This document shows positions 35,314-47,574 of a DNA stretch of 64,000 nt, one piece after another. How positions within the stretch are numbered: position 1 is the stretch's first letter; each line of letters begins with the position of its first letter. This stretch comes from Trichinella spiralis (lineage: Eukaryota > Nematoda > Enoplea > Trichinellida > Trichinellidae): positions 15,933,554-15,997,553 of the forward strand of contig CM012953.1 in assembly GCA_000181795.3 (NCBI GenBank). The letters run 5' to 3'. The notes beneath the pieces were generated by a model that was given only the letters and a program-made list of their open reading frames with translations, was not told the origin of the DNA and made no database searches. The position numbers and the translations under genes are program-made.

Positions 35314-36021
35314 ATGGACGTATCCAATTCTTCTGTAATAAAGTCCAGGTCTAGAGTGAAGTCTGGCAGAAAATGTCGACCAGAAGTTGACTTTTCCGCT
35401 GGTATTACAAGTCCATTATATGCAATGGAAACGGATAACATGGAATCGGTTTTGCCTACAAAAGCGAGGTAAGCCTAGGATTTTTTGTACATATACGTGT
35501 GTGTCTGTGTGTAAAGTAATATTGTTTTATTTGAAATAAATGGATTTTAGAAATGCATTGATTGAAAATTGGATATAGTGTAATAAATTGTTTTATAATT
35601 AAAGTATCTGCTTTAAAAGGCAATTTTTCTTCTTTGCACATTCGTCGACTGTTGGTAATTGAATTGAAAGCAATTTGTAAAATGTTTTTTTTTCTCTCTA
35701 CTTTCAATTTCTATTACGATGCTTGGTTTGTGTTGAATTCTACCGATCTAGCTGAGCCGAGATGAAGCAAGAAGAAGTTAAAGCGTGCAATCAGGCAATT
35801 TTTCCCCCAGTTTCCCCAGTGAAGAATATTTATTTTGTCATGATGGTCATTTGGAAGAGTTGAAAATATTGAAGAAGCTTGGCTTGGTTGAGCGTTTCGA
35901 TCCTCAGCTTAGACGTTTTGAATTTGATTTTGAAAAATTTTTCTCCAATCGATCTTGTCAAAGCGGCCGGCCGTTCGTTGTGTTTCCACGTCCACCATTT
36001 TCTCATCTATTAAAAGTGTGA
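35314..36021 (+). CDS. Unrecognised small basic/acidic protein, 2 exons, 121 aa
   Basis: I do not recognise this gene. Exon 1 (35314-35468) joins exon 2 (35811-36021) in phase 2 with a GTAAGC donor and a TTTTTCCCCCAG acceptor, giving 121 residues. The first ATG after an acceptor-like AG at 35,291-35,292 is used. Either a trans-spliced leader joins there or a further coding exon lies upstream; the frame is open back to that AG. Visible features are a basic cluster (KSRSRVKSGRKCRPE), a central leucine/glutamate-rich helix (HLEELKILKKLGLVERFDP), and a proline-rich C-terminus (FPRPPFSHLLKV). The stop lies 311 bp before the WDR37 start on the same strand, a spacing compatible with a shared transcript. 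Confidence 0.6.
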
Positions 36022-36332
36022 TGTTTTACTTTCCCGTCGCGTTGGTTGTGTGATTTTTCTTTCTTTTTGCCTCTTTTTTATTCCAAATTTTTTCGCCTGG
36101 TGTCAGTATGATGTGGCGTCTCTTATTCTCACTCTACATATGTGTGTGTATGTGTGGTCGCTTTTGATGAGATCAATTTTCTGGACAGCTTCTTATAAAA
36201 GTCGACTATAAAATTTTTCCTTTTCCATATATCATCACTCGGTTGGTTGGTTGGCTGGATCAGTGGTGGTATTTGCATCGTTTTGAAGCGCATCAACAAA
36301 ATTTTTACCAAAATATTAAAATAATTATAATA

Positions 36333-38949
36333 ATGAGCGACCGGGAATTGGAACCACCGGATTGTGACCGTGTTTTTGTGTTTCACAGATCTCGACTGTA
36401 CGAACTGTTTGGCCAGATTGAAAAAGAGTTTGAAGCATTGTACGTTGAAAATTTATCCCGTAAGTTTTATTGATTTTTTTTGCATTTTCTTTTTGTTTTT
36501 TTTCAAAAATATATAAAATTTTCTTCCAACTTGAAAACTTTTCTACTGCTGTTTATTCGACATTTATATTTAATAATCCGTAGTGGAATTGTTCACTTAA
36601 TCATGTTGGCTTTGTGTGTGTGTGTGTGTGTGTGTAAATTGTTTGTTGACGTTGGTTGGTAAATGCATTTTGTTTACCAGTAAAGTAAGTAGTGGTATTG
36701 CTTGGCTGTGTTGCTGAGCAATAAGTAGCATTTAGTTAGTTGGTTCGTCGGTTGCGGTTGAAAATTGTTTTGCAAAATTTTGCACCAATGTTCCAAATTT
36801 CTAAAGATGAATTGAAAATGAGTTTAATCGACTTCAATGCACCCAGCATGGGCAAAGCGTTGAAAACTGCATTAGCAGGTAAAATATGCAAAATAGCAGA
36901 GGAGCAGAGAGGGGGAGGGAATTTTTATTCGAAAATTTTATTCTCAACTTGTACAATTAATTGTAAGTTGAAATTCACTTTTCAAATTTCAGTACACACC
37001 AAAGTGGAAGCGTTGACGGATCGTCTTGCCGAAGGCGGTATGCCGTTGGAGAAAGCGGCGGAAATTTTCGCCATCACCAACGAAGCCGTCGCTGGTGGCA
37101 ACAAAGCTTCCAGCAAGAAGAGTAGTGAGTATTATTATTATTATTATTGTGTTGGGTTTTTGTTTTATTGTATATGATAATATAAATTCGGTTCAGCAAT
37201 TCAAATGGGCCAGAAGTTGAAGACCGCTTTCAAAGTGCCTCCTGGACGGAACTTGGTCTCCAGCTTCAAAGTTGGAAGTGACCCGAACAGGGTGCGCTAT
37301 GTGCGTACTTTCAAAGGACACCGAGACGGTGTATGGCATGTCGACGCAGCGAAATCCAATTTACTGTGTTCCACGTCAGCAGGTGAGCAGGGCTTAATTT
37401 GAAAATATTCCACTTAACTGGATATTATTAATCTATTTTTCACATTCATCGATCATTTTTGAAAAAAAATTGAAAAATTTTAATGTTTTAATAATTTAAT
37501 AATCATTTAATCGTCAGTGCTTTTCCATTAGCTTAAACGCATGTTTGTTGCGACTAAGCGAAGGATTAATTTGCACTGTTTTTTTTTCAAAACATCTCGA
37601 TTACTTTGAATAATCGTTTGAAGAAAATTATTAATTATTGAATGAAGATGAGAAAGAAAATTTTCAGATCAAACAGCTCGAATTTGGTGCATCGAGACAG
37701 GCGTATGTTTTGCTCAGTATGTTGGCCATGAAGGATCAGTAAATTGTGCACGTTTCAACTTGACTAATAACGGCAACGGCGACAACATCCTTGTTGTGAC
37801 CGCCAGTGGTGACCAATCGGCGCACATCTGGAAAGCTCCAACTACATTTAATCAACAACAACAAGAAGAACAACAGCAACAACAACAACAACAACAAACA
37901 GTTGGGGCGTGTCATCATCATTCGTCAGAAGATGAGAAATGTTCAGATAAAGAGGAAATTATTGGAGATGGTACGATGTATTAAATTAATTAATTAATTA
38001 ATTTTAAATGTAATTTTTTATTCACTTTCAGAAAGTGAAACTCTGCTGACCATTCGACAGCCGTTGTTGAAACTTACTGGTCACAGTTGTCCGGTGATAG
38101 CGGCCGATTGGACAGCGAACGACAATCAAATAGTCACCGCATCCTGGGATCGTACGGCGAACGTGTTCGACGCGGAACGTGGTGAAATTGTGAACATTTT
38201 ATCCGGCCACGATTTGGAATTGAACTACTGCTGTGCGCATCCGTCGCAGAAGTTGGTTGTCACTGCGAGCCGCGACACCACATTTCGTTTGTGGGATTTT
38301 CGAGAATCCATACACAGCGTATCCGTATTTCAGGGTCATACAGAGTACTTTAGTGCATAATATTATGTATTTATTTATTTATTTGATATGAGAAAATATT
38401 ATTTTTCTCCCGCAGATCTGTAACGAGCGCCGTATTTACCGGAGCGGATAAAATTGTCTCTGGCAGTGATGATCGATCTGTCAAAGTTTGGGACTTTCGC
38501 AACATGCGTACCGCGTTGACTACCATAAGGATGGATTCGCCCGTCAATCGGTAAAGCGAAATTTCCACACAACATCTATTGTTGTATTATTTTATTTCCA
38601 AAATCCCCCAAAATATTTATTTTTCATTTCTTCCAGCATTGCCGTTTCTCGAACGTCGAACATCATTGCCATTCCTACGGACAACCGACAAGTGAGATTG
38701 TACGATTTGAACGGAGTTCGTATAACAAGACTCCCGTCGACCAGTCGTCGAGTAGAGGAGAAGAAATTTTTTTTCCCACTGAAATTTCATATTTATCATT
38801 ATTACTGCTTTTTGAAGGGCCATCATCGGATGGTTTGCTGTTGCGCTTGGGCGGATGACAACAGTCATTGCAATTTGTTCAGCTGTGGTTTCGACAAGCT
38901 GGTACTTGGATGGAACGTGATCACATCGACCATGAAAGATAAAGAATGA
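36333..38949 (+). CDS. wdr37: WD repeat-containing protein 37 (WDR37), 9 exons, 504 aa
   Basis: Beta-propeller protein. In vertebrates WDR37 binds PACS1/PACS2 and affects calcium handling and lymphocyte survival; the nematode role is unknown. Exons: 36333-36459, 36807-36878, 36993-37124, 37197-37382, 37668-37970, 38032-38344, 38416-38550, 38637-38751, 38818-38949. They sum to 1515 bp (504 aa; human 494). Key matches are the N-terminal helix [28 protein letters not shown] before the propeller, and blades [71 protein letters not shown] and [13 protein letters not shown], ending GWNVITST. A glutamine-rich insert (about residues 235-250, CAA/CAG codons) sits in the loop after the second blade, where the human protein is acidic. 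The CSDKEE motif after it is conserved. Exon 2 is the least certain. Confidence 0.93.
36614..36636. repeat. (TG)n microsatellite in WDR37 intron 1
   Basis: Uninterrupted TG run of about 11 units within the first intron. Confidence 0.85.
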
Positions 38950-39499
38950 AATTATTATTATTTTTTAACTGTAGACATTTCTTTTTTAATCCAAATACTA
39001 GAGACCACTTTACGACACACTACACTATGCGAGGCATGGCCCTTCTTTTCTTTTCTTTTTCAATGTAGCAAAACAGGAACTATTCACCCGAATGTGTATG
39101 AGCAAGTTTATTCGTATTGTACTTTCATTCTCGAAGTCGGATTTTAATTCAACAATTTCCACTCCGCATCTCTCCAATGAAAGAATAACTCAGTTGAAAC
39201 GTCTTTATTATTTTTTTCGTAAATTTTCATCAATTTACTGAATGAATTTTTTTCATGCGTCAACACAAAAAATAAAGTAGTGCAATTTGATAATATTTCA
39301 GTTTTTTTCACTAAGCACGATTTGATTTGTTTCAAAAATGTTGAAAAGCATAACAAACAATTTAAAACATTTTGTAAACAAAAAAATTCTGTTACAGTAT
39401 TTCAAAAATGTACTTGATTATTTTTTTGTTTCGTCCAGTTCGTCTGATCTGCAATCGGTTCGTCGCTGGTGAATATTGTTTTTCCTGCTTTCCCACGTT
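38950..39499. other. Spacer between WDR37 and the FAM187-like gene
   Basis: About 550 bp, AT-rich, between two genes on the same strand. No exon was seen. It should contain the WDR37 3' UTR and the next promoter. Confidence 0.5.
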
Positions 39500-41591
39500 A
39501 TGGATGTTAGAGTTGTCCAGTTGAAGTTGGTTCTTCTGACGAGTGTTTTGGTCGGTGTGAATTCGGATGTTCTGTTGGACCACGCGTCAGATGTGATTTC
39601 CAGTCGATATCCGTCCGGTGTTTCGATACAAATTCGACCGTTTTGGCTCCACATGCAGAACGCCATTTACCACAAATCATCACACTACACATATACCGTA
39701 TTTCGACATTTGCTTTATGAAAAGGAGGATTTGAAAAATTACTTGAACACTCGACTGGCTTTCAGAAAATTAGAGGACGCTGTATTGACGCACGGCAAAT
39801 CGCCCAAGTTCGATTTCTTTTTTCCCAAGGACGGGGTGCAGATGTGGCGAGAGTATGCCCGTTTGCCGTCCAAGTCGGTCTTCGACAACTACAGCCATTC
39901 GGAATATTATTTCTTCTTCGCCAACTCGGTGCTGGGCCACAAGGTTCGACTCACTGATCAGAAGAGTGTTTTCGATTTTCAAAATACTTATCATTTGAAA
40001 AGGATCTTCCACGGCAACCATCCGTTCAAAATACCCTGCTACGTGCGCAACAGGGAAAGACTGGCCAACGGTCAGGCCAATCAGTTCTACCGAATGGACT
40101 GGACAACAGCGGTGAAGAAAATGAGTCAAGGGAGGACAGTTGTTGGCGAATCAGTTCACGATGTGATCAGAAGAATTTCCATTTCAAGCTGTTTTTTCAT
40201 TTTTAATATGCTATTTTTTCTTTTTTTAGATGTTTACTGATTTGATAGAAAATAATAAATTGAGATTGTCGACGATACATCATTTCGAACAGCCAGGAGG
40301 CAGTCATTTAGCCGACGGAGGTGGTTATTATCTGTTCGTGCATGCTGAACAACAGCCGTTGGTCATGAAACGAAAGGAGGACAGGATGCAGCAGGGCGTG
40401 TTCTACTGTGCAAGCGACGATCGCGAAGATCCAGAAGTTCTCATCTTTGTCGATTACTCGACCAAAATTTTCACCTCGTCTGATCTCACCACTGATGACC
40501 CTCCGAAAAACGTTGAAGCAGCTTGGCTGAATTTGGAAAAATTTGTCCACTGGAGTCCGTGGAGCAGTTGTTGCAGCGCTTCTCCAGAGTAAAAAACTAC
40601 TACTACTACTACTACTAATAATAATAATAACTGTTTTTTCTTCTTGTTGTTTGTTGTTCTATGTTTGCTCATTGTTAGGGGATATTTGTTTCGAGAAGGT
40701 CGCTGTGCTTACAGAAAGCTGAATATGGCGAGTGCGTTGACAGTGGCCGGCGTTTCCGGCATCAAAGAATTGGATTATCTCCTCACAACGGCAGAGTTTC
40801 GTGAAAGTGGCATTCCGTGCACGTCGGCAATGTTTCGTGAACAGATCAACAGTAAATTTTGGAAAAAGCATCTACCAATCGATGATAAAATCTACATCCA
40901 GTCGAAACACTGCGAAACCAACGAGCTGGATCTGATTGAATGTCAAAAGAATCCTGCCAACGAGGAAACTGGCAGTGAAGAATCTGTACCAGAAGCCGTC
41001 GACACCACAGACGTGAAAACTGAATCGTCGGAAAAGCAAAAACCGAAAAAGCCCAAACTGTCCAATTGTCCGCTTTGTAGATTTCCGTTCAAGCACAAGA
41101 AGGTTTTCGTTTTCGAAGAACAGACGTTCGAATTCAAACCGATGGACAATTTGATACTCTACTGTGGCCACAACGAAACCGTTTCGAGCAAACATGTCGT
41201 CCAGTGGGTTGACGAGGACATGAAGCCGTTAAAGGGATGCTTGGAGAACATGGACATTTTGGTCGAAGGGAACGAGCTGCACATCCACGCGATCACAGAT
41301 CAGGCAGTTTACCACTGCGAAGTGAAAAAGAATCTCGTCGGCACTGTCACGCTAGTGCCCAGGGATATTATGTTCGTGGATCCGCTTTGGCTGAGCGTTG
41401 GCGGTACAGTCGCCGGCATTATTCTCATAATAAGTTGCTTCGGTTGGATGGAAAAGAATCCCCAAAGCGACGACGACGGTGACGATGACGAAGAATGCGA
41501 TGATCTTGGCAGACTGCAGAGACCCGTGGAAAGGGTCAAAAAGTACGTCGCTAAACAACTGGGAAGAAATTGTCGTCTTGAAAAGCCTTGA
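39500..41591 (+). CDS. FAM187-like single-pass membrane protein with Ig-like domain, 3 exons, 644 aa
   Basis: Type I membrane protein resembling the FAM187 family, whose function is poorly known. Exons: 39500-40162, 40230-40588, 40679-41591 (sum 1935 bp). Residues 1-22 form a signal peptide (MDVRVVQLKLVLLTSVLVGVNS). The region around the exon 2/3 junction carries the Trp-rich motif WSPWSSCCSASPEG followed by RCAYRKL, a thrombospondin-1-like W-x-x-W-x-x-C segment also seen in FAM187. Next comes an acidic/lysine linker, a CPLC pair, and a V-type Ig-like fold (LILYCGHNE, then VQWVDED, then ITDQAVYHCEV; two Cys and the core Trp). One transmembrane helix lies at about residues 577-597 (LWLSVGGTVAGIILIISCFGW region). 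The cytoplasmic tail is short and acidic (SDDDGDDDEECDD). The first-intron donor is GTGATC, weak but phase-correct. The family assignment is moderate; membrane topology is firm. Confidence 0.75.
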
Positions 41592-43266
41592 CTGCTGTGC
41601 TAGCCAATTTTGTTTGTTATTATTAATTATGAAGCTTTTTGACCGTCTTTCACACTTGCATATTGAATACTGAATTAAAATTCAGAAAAATTTCTTCTGA
41701 AAACTGCATGAACCTGATCATCATCAATCTAGCACAGTATATTGCAACTTTCTTTTATTGGTCAATGTGAAATTTTTCCAAATTAAAAAATTTTTCTCAC
41801 CTTTTTATGACATATTTCCATATATTTTGATAAAATCAAATTTAACAAATAATATTTTGCTTAAACGTTTTTGTATTCTTATATAATTAATTAAATTTAA
41901 TTTAATTTTATTTTATGTTACACACCTTATTGCACTGTTTTGATATGAAAATTCACTTTGAACAATTAATTTATTGCAAACGTGAATAGGTGTTTAAAAT
42001 TGTATCGGTTTTTGAAATAAAAATAATAAAAAGTTCAAGTCAGTTTTGGATGCAATTGTCCAATGAGGAAATTTACTGTTTTTAACAAAATGATAATTTC
42101 AATCACGCTGAAAGCTCGCTTTCAACATGTGCATAAATTGTTGGGATGAAATTTTTCCAACCACACTAAGGCATTGTTGCGTTATCACAAATGCAACCCA
42201 AATCCCTCGTTGTTGCCAACTCCGTTATTGGGCATTGAGCGTGAAGAAGCAACTGGGTCACGCGCCACTGTTTTCAGTACGCCGTCAAACGTGAAAAAAA
42301 GAGAAAAGAAATTTCACTGCCAATTAAACATTGCTCTTTGAATTAATAATAACAAATATGAATTGAAAAAGAATATTTATGTTCAAAATCCAGAACTCCC
42401 GTTCACGATGCTTTCTTTACAACTTTCGACACATCTATCTATCTTATCTGCATTATTTTCGTACAAACAAATTCCTAACTACAATTGTCTACGTTTGAAA
42501 TATGGTCACAAATATGTAAACTGTGTTCAATCAAAGTAGTTTGCATATGCAAAATTTGGATGGACTGATATGCAAATTTTGTGACAAACATGTAAATTTT
42601 ATATCAGCTAACATTTGGATGTCGTTCTGCCAATCGTACATCTACCGCAGTAAAAAATTTAACACAAATTCCATCCACTAATTATACTGTATCATGTGCA
42701 TAAGTATGATGAAAAAAATTGTTCACTTCTTTGATGAACAGAATTTTTTGCCAGTTTTTACTAAAAGATAGCTTGCATTTGCATAAATTTAAATTGGCCA
42801 ATCAGAAAAAGCTTGAGTTAACTGTAGACATGTAATTATAGTTTTACGAAAAAATACTTCACTAATATTGCATAATTTTAAGAAAAAAATTATTAAATTA
42901 AATAATGAATTTTTTATAGTTGAGTTTTGCTTTTAGAATTATGCTTTTATATTTCATAATCTTGATTTTTAATTTTCCAAATACAGTAAACCAGCCAGTT
43001 CCTGAGTATATAAGCTTTCGTTTGCAGTGTAATAGGTAGTTATTCGCGCTGTCGTCGTGGTAAGTTGACTCGCTTTTGCATTTTCTTTTCAACCTTTATG
43101 TGAATCCGAAAGGCTCTGTTTGACTGTATTAAATAAGTAAATATCCATATATATATAGATATTTATTTATATCTATATATAGTGAGTATCCGGAGCTTCT
43201 GAGTTGATTCACTTCATATTGTCGACGATTATAATGTAATTAATTTACTGGTTTTTTGCAGCAGAA
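41592..43266. other. Intergenic region and 5' flank of the ZNF830-like gene
   Basis: About 1.7 kb without a coding call. A good splice donor (GTCGTCGTG then GTAAGT, at 43,060) paired with the acceptor TTTTTTGCAG at 43,261 could define a 5' UTR exon and a 200-bp intron for the next gene. That intron contains an inverted repeat (43,150-43,181). Confidence 0.45.
43150..43181. repeat. AT-rich inverted repeat (12-bp arms, 8-nt loop)
   Basis: TATATATAGATA at 43,150-43,161 is followed, after an 8-nt loop, by its exact reverse complement at 43,170-43,181. It lies in the putative 5' intron of the ZNF830-like gene. Confidence 0.8.
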
Positions 43267-44609
43267 ATGCCGTTTTCCACCGATTCTCCGTACGCAAAGT
43301 ATGGTGCTGCTGGAGTTCTGCATTGCACTCTCTGCAATACTAGAGTACGAAACGTAAAGTGCTGGGTTGCGCATGTACGAGGACTGCAGCATCGGAATGT
43401 ATGTAATTTGAACGTTTTCACTTTTTTCCACTAAATTTATCCAAAAATGTATATTTTAGAATTTGATTGCTCGAAAAGCAGCGCAGGAAAAAGCGGCGGC
43501 AGAGAAAGCTAGCGGGTCTGGTTTGGTGCCAGAAAAGCGAAAGGCGGACGAAGCATCTGGATGTGAAGTTTCAACGAAGATTGCGAAGGGTAATTTTTGG
43601 CAGCATCAGCTTTTTTTGCAATTGATTTTTTGTAGGTAATTCTTACGCAACGCAGCCGGAAATGGAAGGGTACAAGTTTGTCATATTTCTTTTGAAAATA
43701 AACCGTGCAGAAAGTATTCCATTTCAGACTTCCTGAAGATTTTTTTGACAAGAATGATGGCGATCAGCAGTCCACTGTAGCAGAGGGTAAAATTGACTGT
43801 GTTTATTTTGCATCTAGTGGACACCGATTTTTTCAATTCTTCGTTGACAATATTTCAGTTGATGACGAATCGGATGATAGTGTAGTCGGTGAGGAAATGG
43901 ATCAAGAGACTAGTAAATTGAATTCGAATACTGAGACTGAATTGCCAGAAGGGTTTTTTGACGATCCAAATAAAGATGCTGAGGTATTGATGATGTACTT
44001 TTTTGACTGTTTTTGTTTTGTAAAAAATTTTGCATTTTGTAAGGTCCGAAAAGTTGATGTTCGAAATACTGTAGAAGAGGAATGGCAGCGCTTTCAAAAA
44101 GAAATGAAATTGGAAGAACAAATTTCCAGTGCTATTAATGAGGAGGAATATGAGGCGTTGGTTTTTGAAAGAAGTGTAGAAGAAGCGGATGAGGAGATGT
44201 GAGATTTTTTATTACATATTTTTTCGAAAACAAATGATATTATGTTAAATATTATTTTCATATTATTCATTCAGAATTTATTTTTGTTTTTTTGTGCAAG
44301 TTAATATTGTGATTTGTTTTGGCATACTGTAGTTTTTTTCCTGAAATTCAAGTATTACAATGATTTTGTTTTTAACTTTTCTGAAATACAGATTGTTTTT
44401 CAACAACAAATGATAATTTTTTTAATTTGTATTTTAGCCGTGGTTGGACCAGAGTGAACATGCTTGAGAAGAAGGTGGAGAGCAAAAAAAAAGAAGCACC
44501 TCTTGCACGTGCGGAATCGAATTCATCGATTTCCGACATCAGTCAGGAGGACTTTGAAGAACAAGACATTGATGAAGCTATGAAATGGCGCTCCAAATCG
44601 TTCATCTAA
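43267..44609 (+). CDS. znf830: ZNF830-like C2H2 zinc-finger protein, 7 exons, 268 aa
   Basis: Nuclear zinc-finger protein. Vertebrate ZNF830 (CCDC16) is linked to pre-mRNA splicing complexes and early embryonic survival. Exons: 43267-43398, 43460-43589, 43636-43669, 43728-43786, 43859-43983, 44044-44198, 44438-44609 (sum 807 bp). The N-terminus matches the family: SPYAKYGAAGVLHCTLCNTR with a C-X2-C-X12-H-X5-H finger (C20, C23, H36, H42), of the matrin/U1 type. The LPEDFFD and LPEGFFDDP repeats and the C-terminal EEEWQRFQKEM coiled-coil also match ZNF830. The human leader of about 40 residues before the finger is missing, so a coding exon upstream remains possible, though the ATG at 43,267 follows an acceptor by only 5 bp. 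Exon 3 is only 34 bp but is required to keep frame. Confidence 0.88.
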
Positions 44610-45217
44610 ACGCTCTGCGTCAATTGGCAGTTACTAATCACTAACTACTTAAGTTACTTAACTGAGTTGTTTTTGTTTTAGCTTCTCTGTTTTGGTGTAA
44701 AAAGATTTCATGCATGAAACCTTTTTCACATTTTCCACTATTGTTGTTTTTATTATTTTAACGAATTTTTCCAAAACGTTCGAGCATGCAGGAAACACAT
44801 GCTATTTTAACTGTTCTGCTTTTGTCCGCATTATGCGAACATGCGTTTAAGATGATTTATATTATTTTTTAAATGTTTGAAATGCATATATATATATTCT
44901 GCTATTCTCTCAAATATTTATTCTGTTCTCTTTTTGCTATTTTGTTGGTCGGTACTGATTGAAACTGCTGCATTGGTTGCTTGTTGCAATATTGAAATGG
45001 AGCAAGCAGGCAGGCAGCACATATTGAATTTAACCGTTGCAATTTGTGTGTGAATTAATTTGTTTTCAAGAAACAATGAGTTTTTTTCTTTCATTTTTAT
45101 TTGGTAAACGTCTCACGAATGGTGCTACATCTTTTTACACATGTAATAAGTTAGTAGAGGTGTTAGTTTTACATGTGGTGGTTTCTTTTTGGTATTTTCT
45201 TGTTATTTGTCGAATCT
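44610..45217. other. Convergent intergenic spacer, ZNF830-like to SLC17-like
   Basis: About 600 bp of 3' UTR and intergenic DNA between two convergent genes. No exon was seen. Confidence 0.5.
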
Positions 45218-46812
45218 TTATGTTGTTTCTCCATTCGCTGTCAACTGGCAGAGAGCTGTGTTGTCGGAGTTGCGAGCCTTCTCAGCGAATAGTTGGCGTT
45301 TGTTGCGTAGCAGTTCACTGAGATCGAGCTGCTCACCGGAACCGCACACGATGAACACAAATCCGCTGATGTAGAGCTGCAACAGGCCGATGCCGAACAC
45401 AATTTGCCATTCGTGTTGGGCACCGGTCCGCACGATGGCACCGACAACATGGGGCAACAGCAAACCGATGAACGTTCCGTAAAATTTTGCCCACGATGAG
45501 ATGATCCCTGCCAGAGACGGGGCCACCAGTACCGTACTGCTGACGAAACCCGCCACAACCGACGCCCAGAGGGCGGTGCCGATTGTGATCAACCCGATTG
45601 CCCAGCCTGTGCGTTCGCATGTGAGAAAGCCGCTAGCGAACAGCAAAGTGCCTAAGCTGAAAAAGCCGATCGAGTTGAAGAGTTTCATGACCGCAGTACG
45701 ACTGAGTTTGGTCCTTTGAACGATGGAGTCTGCGATGTAGCCAACCATCAGACGTCCCAAAAATTGAGCCAAGAACGGCAACGCTGAATAGAGGCCGTTT
45801 CTTTTCAAATCTACCCGCATCACGTCACGCAAATACTGAGGCAAGTAGAAGAGCAAACTGAACATGCCCCAAGTGGCCGATCCTTGACAGACAACAATTG
45901 CCCAAACGCTGCGCTGTTTGATGAGAAATTGGATTTTTCCGGGCAATTTGCAAATCAGTTGTCTGTCTTTGTCGATGTAGTCAATTTCAGCTTTGCTGAT
46001 GAATCGGTGCTTGTTGGGGCTATCTGTTACCCAGAATGTCCAGCATACTGCCCAGCCGAGCGTGACAATTGACGTCAGGTAGAAAATTGCCGGCCAGCCG
46101 CCAAAAAGCCACTTCTGCTTGCAAAGCCAAGAACTGGACAACATGGCGACCACTACGCTGAGCTGATTGGTACTTGTTGCGATGCTCAGCGCAGTGCTTC
46201 TTTCTGACGCCGGCGTCCACCGTGACACTATGGAACTTTTCACCGGCCATAATACAGCGAATGCCATTCCTGAAATGCGAATAAAAATAAACATTTTTGC
46301 AACTATTTCGATTGCTTCACGTAAAATGATGAGAGAGAGAGAATAATATAAAAAATGTTTTTTCCCTTACCGACCAAAATTCGCATGACGGCTACGGCTC
46401 CATAGCCATAGTTCGCTACTGATGGAATAGCGGCCGTCGCCGCTGCGGCCAATATTGCACCGACTGTGAACATCTTCTTCGGACTATATCTAGTCGACAA
46501 GTATCCGGCGGGAAGGTCGGTCAAAATTTCACCCCAAGACAGTGCCGCGAAAACTATGCCTTGCTGATGCGGTAGCCACGGGAATTGGCCGTCGTATTCG
46601 TCTTTGATTTGGACAACTTGTTCGTCGCACACTGCTCCACTGGCATTGTAATACTGGCGCGGTTGTGCACCGCCGATGGCAGTGGAATTGACCATGCAAA
46701 CCATTGCAAATCCAATCAAACCTCGCATCAGGGTAAAAACGAACATCCCGCCGGCGGTCAGCAAAATTATACTCAAACGTACTGAACGCCAAAATGGTAC
46801 TTTTCGTTCCAT
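45218..46812 (-). CDS. SLC17-family anion/organic-acid transporter (major facilitator), 2 exons, 497 aa
   Basis: Major facilitator superfamily carrier of the SLC17 group (sodium-phosphate / sialin / vesicular glutamate types). Exons in transcript order are 46812-46371 and 46269-45218, split in a glycine codon after MRILVG with a GTAAGG donor. About 12 hydrophobic helices are visible over 497 residues. Family signs are a long first extracellular loop with Cys and Asn (RQYYNASGAVCDEQ), the IVFAALSWGEILTDLPAGYLS helix pair, and the RYSPKKM cytoplasmic loop equivalent to the MFS signature. Others are WTPASERSTALSIATS, and SDSPNK-like TDSPNKHRFISKAEIDYI before helix 7. The ATG at 46,812 (MERKVPFWRSVR) is used; upstream codons run into a CAA/TTG low-complexity repeat. 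Substrate cannot be told from sequence, and vesicular glutamate specificity is not claimed. Confidence 0.88.
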
Positions 46813-47257
46813 TGTTGTGTAATTTTTCAACAACAACAACAACAACAATTCTTTTATCCCAACAAAACAGTTTTTCCCTTCAGTCAACGGTGCCTAATGC
46901 AGCGTGTATGTACAGTATGTACGCGGGTATGCTTCAACGACGACGACAGATCAGCAACCAACTGACTATACTGTGTTCATTCATGGACGATTGTTGTTGA
47001 TTTGTTTTCAAAAAATTTCACCTTTTTTTTCAACCTTCAAAGCAGAGAAAACGTTACTTATAATTATAAAGAATTATTTTTGTCAAAATATCTGTCATTT
47101 AGTGGAGTTGATTGGGGTGGAAAAAAATTGTTAAATTCGTATATTTTTGTTGTTGTTTCAAAGGTTTCTGGATGTGCTGTTGTTTTAGTGTTTTAAGCTT
47201 GGCAAAATTTTGCCACCGACTTTGGACCAAATTTGGTCATTAGATGATTTATTTCAC

Positions 47258-47302
47258 CCGCTGCTGCTGCTGCTGCTGATGATGATCATCATCATCATCA
47301 CG
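47258..47302. repeat. (CTG)n then (ATG/ATC)n trinucleotide repeat
   Basis: Five to six CTG units followed by a self-complementary GATGATGATCATCATCATC run. Confidence 0.8.
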
Positions 47303-47574
47303 ATCATTACTTGCTTGAACACAGTTTGAGAACGAAACGGAACTAGGTTTTCATTTGACATTGCAATGGATGGACTGGCATTGCTGATCAGTTTCATGTG
47401 AAGTTCCGGTTTCAAAAATATTTGCACAAAATGAAAATTTCACATCAACAAGCTGGTCGGCTGGCTTATTTCATCTCATTCAACATTTGTTGTAATGAAC
47501 TTCAAATTCCATTTCATATGGAAATTAGTATTATGCAAAATTTTTGTGACATGCATTCGACACAGCAAACGAAC

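Noticed and set aside
38488-38949. Treating the 153-codon frame as one WDR37 exon
   Set aside because: It reads through two introns. The conserved blade sequence requires removal of the segment 38,551-38,636, and probably of 38,752-38,817.
43855-44121. Antisense 88-codon frame over the ZNF830-like gene
   Set aside because: Shadow of the coding strand, phenylalanine-rich, no features.
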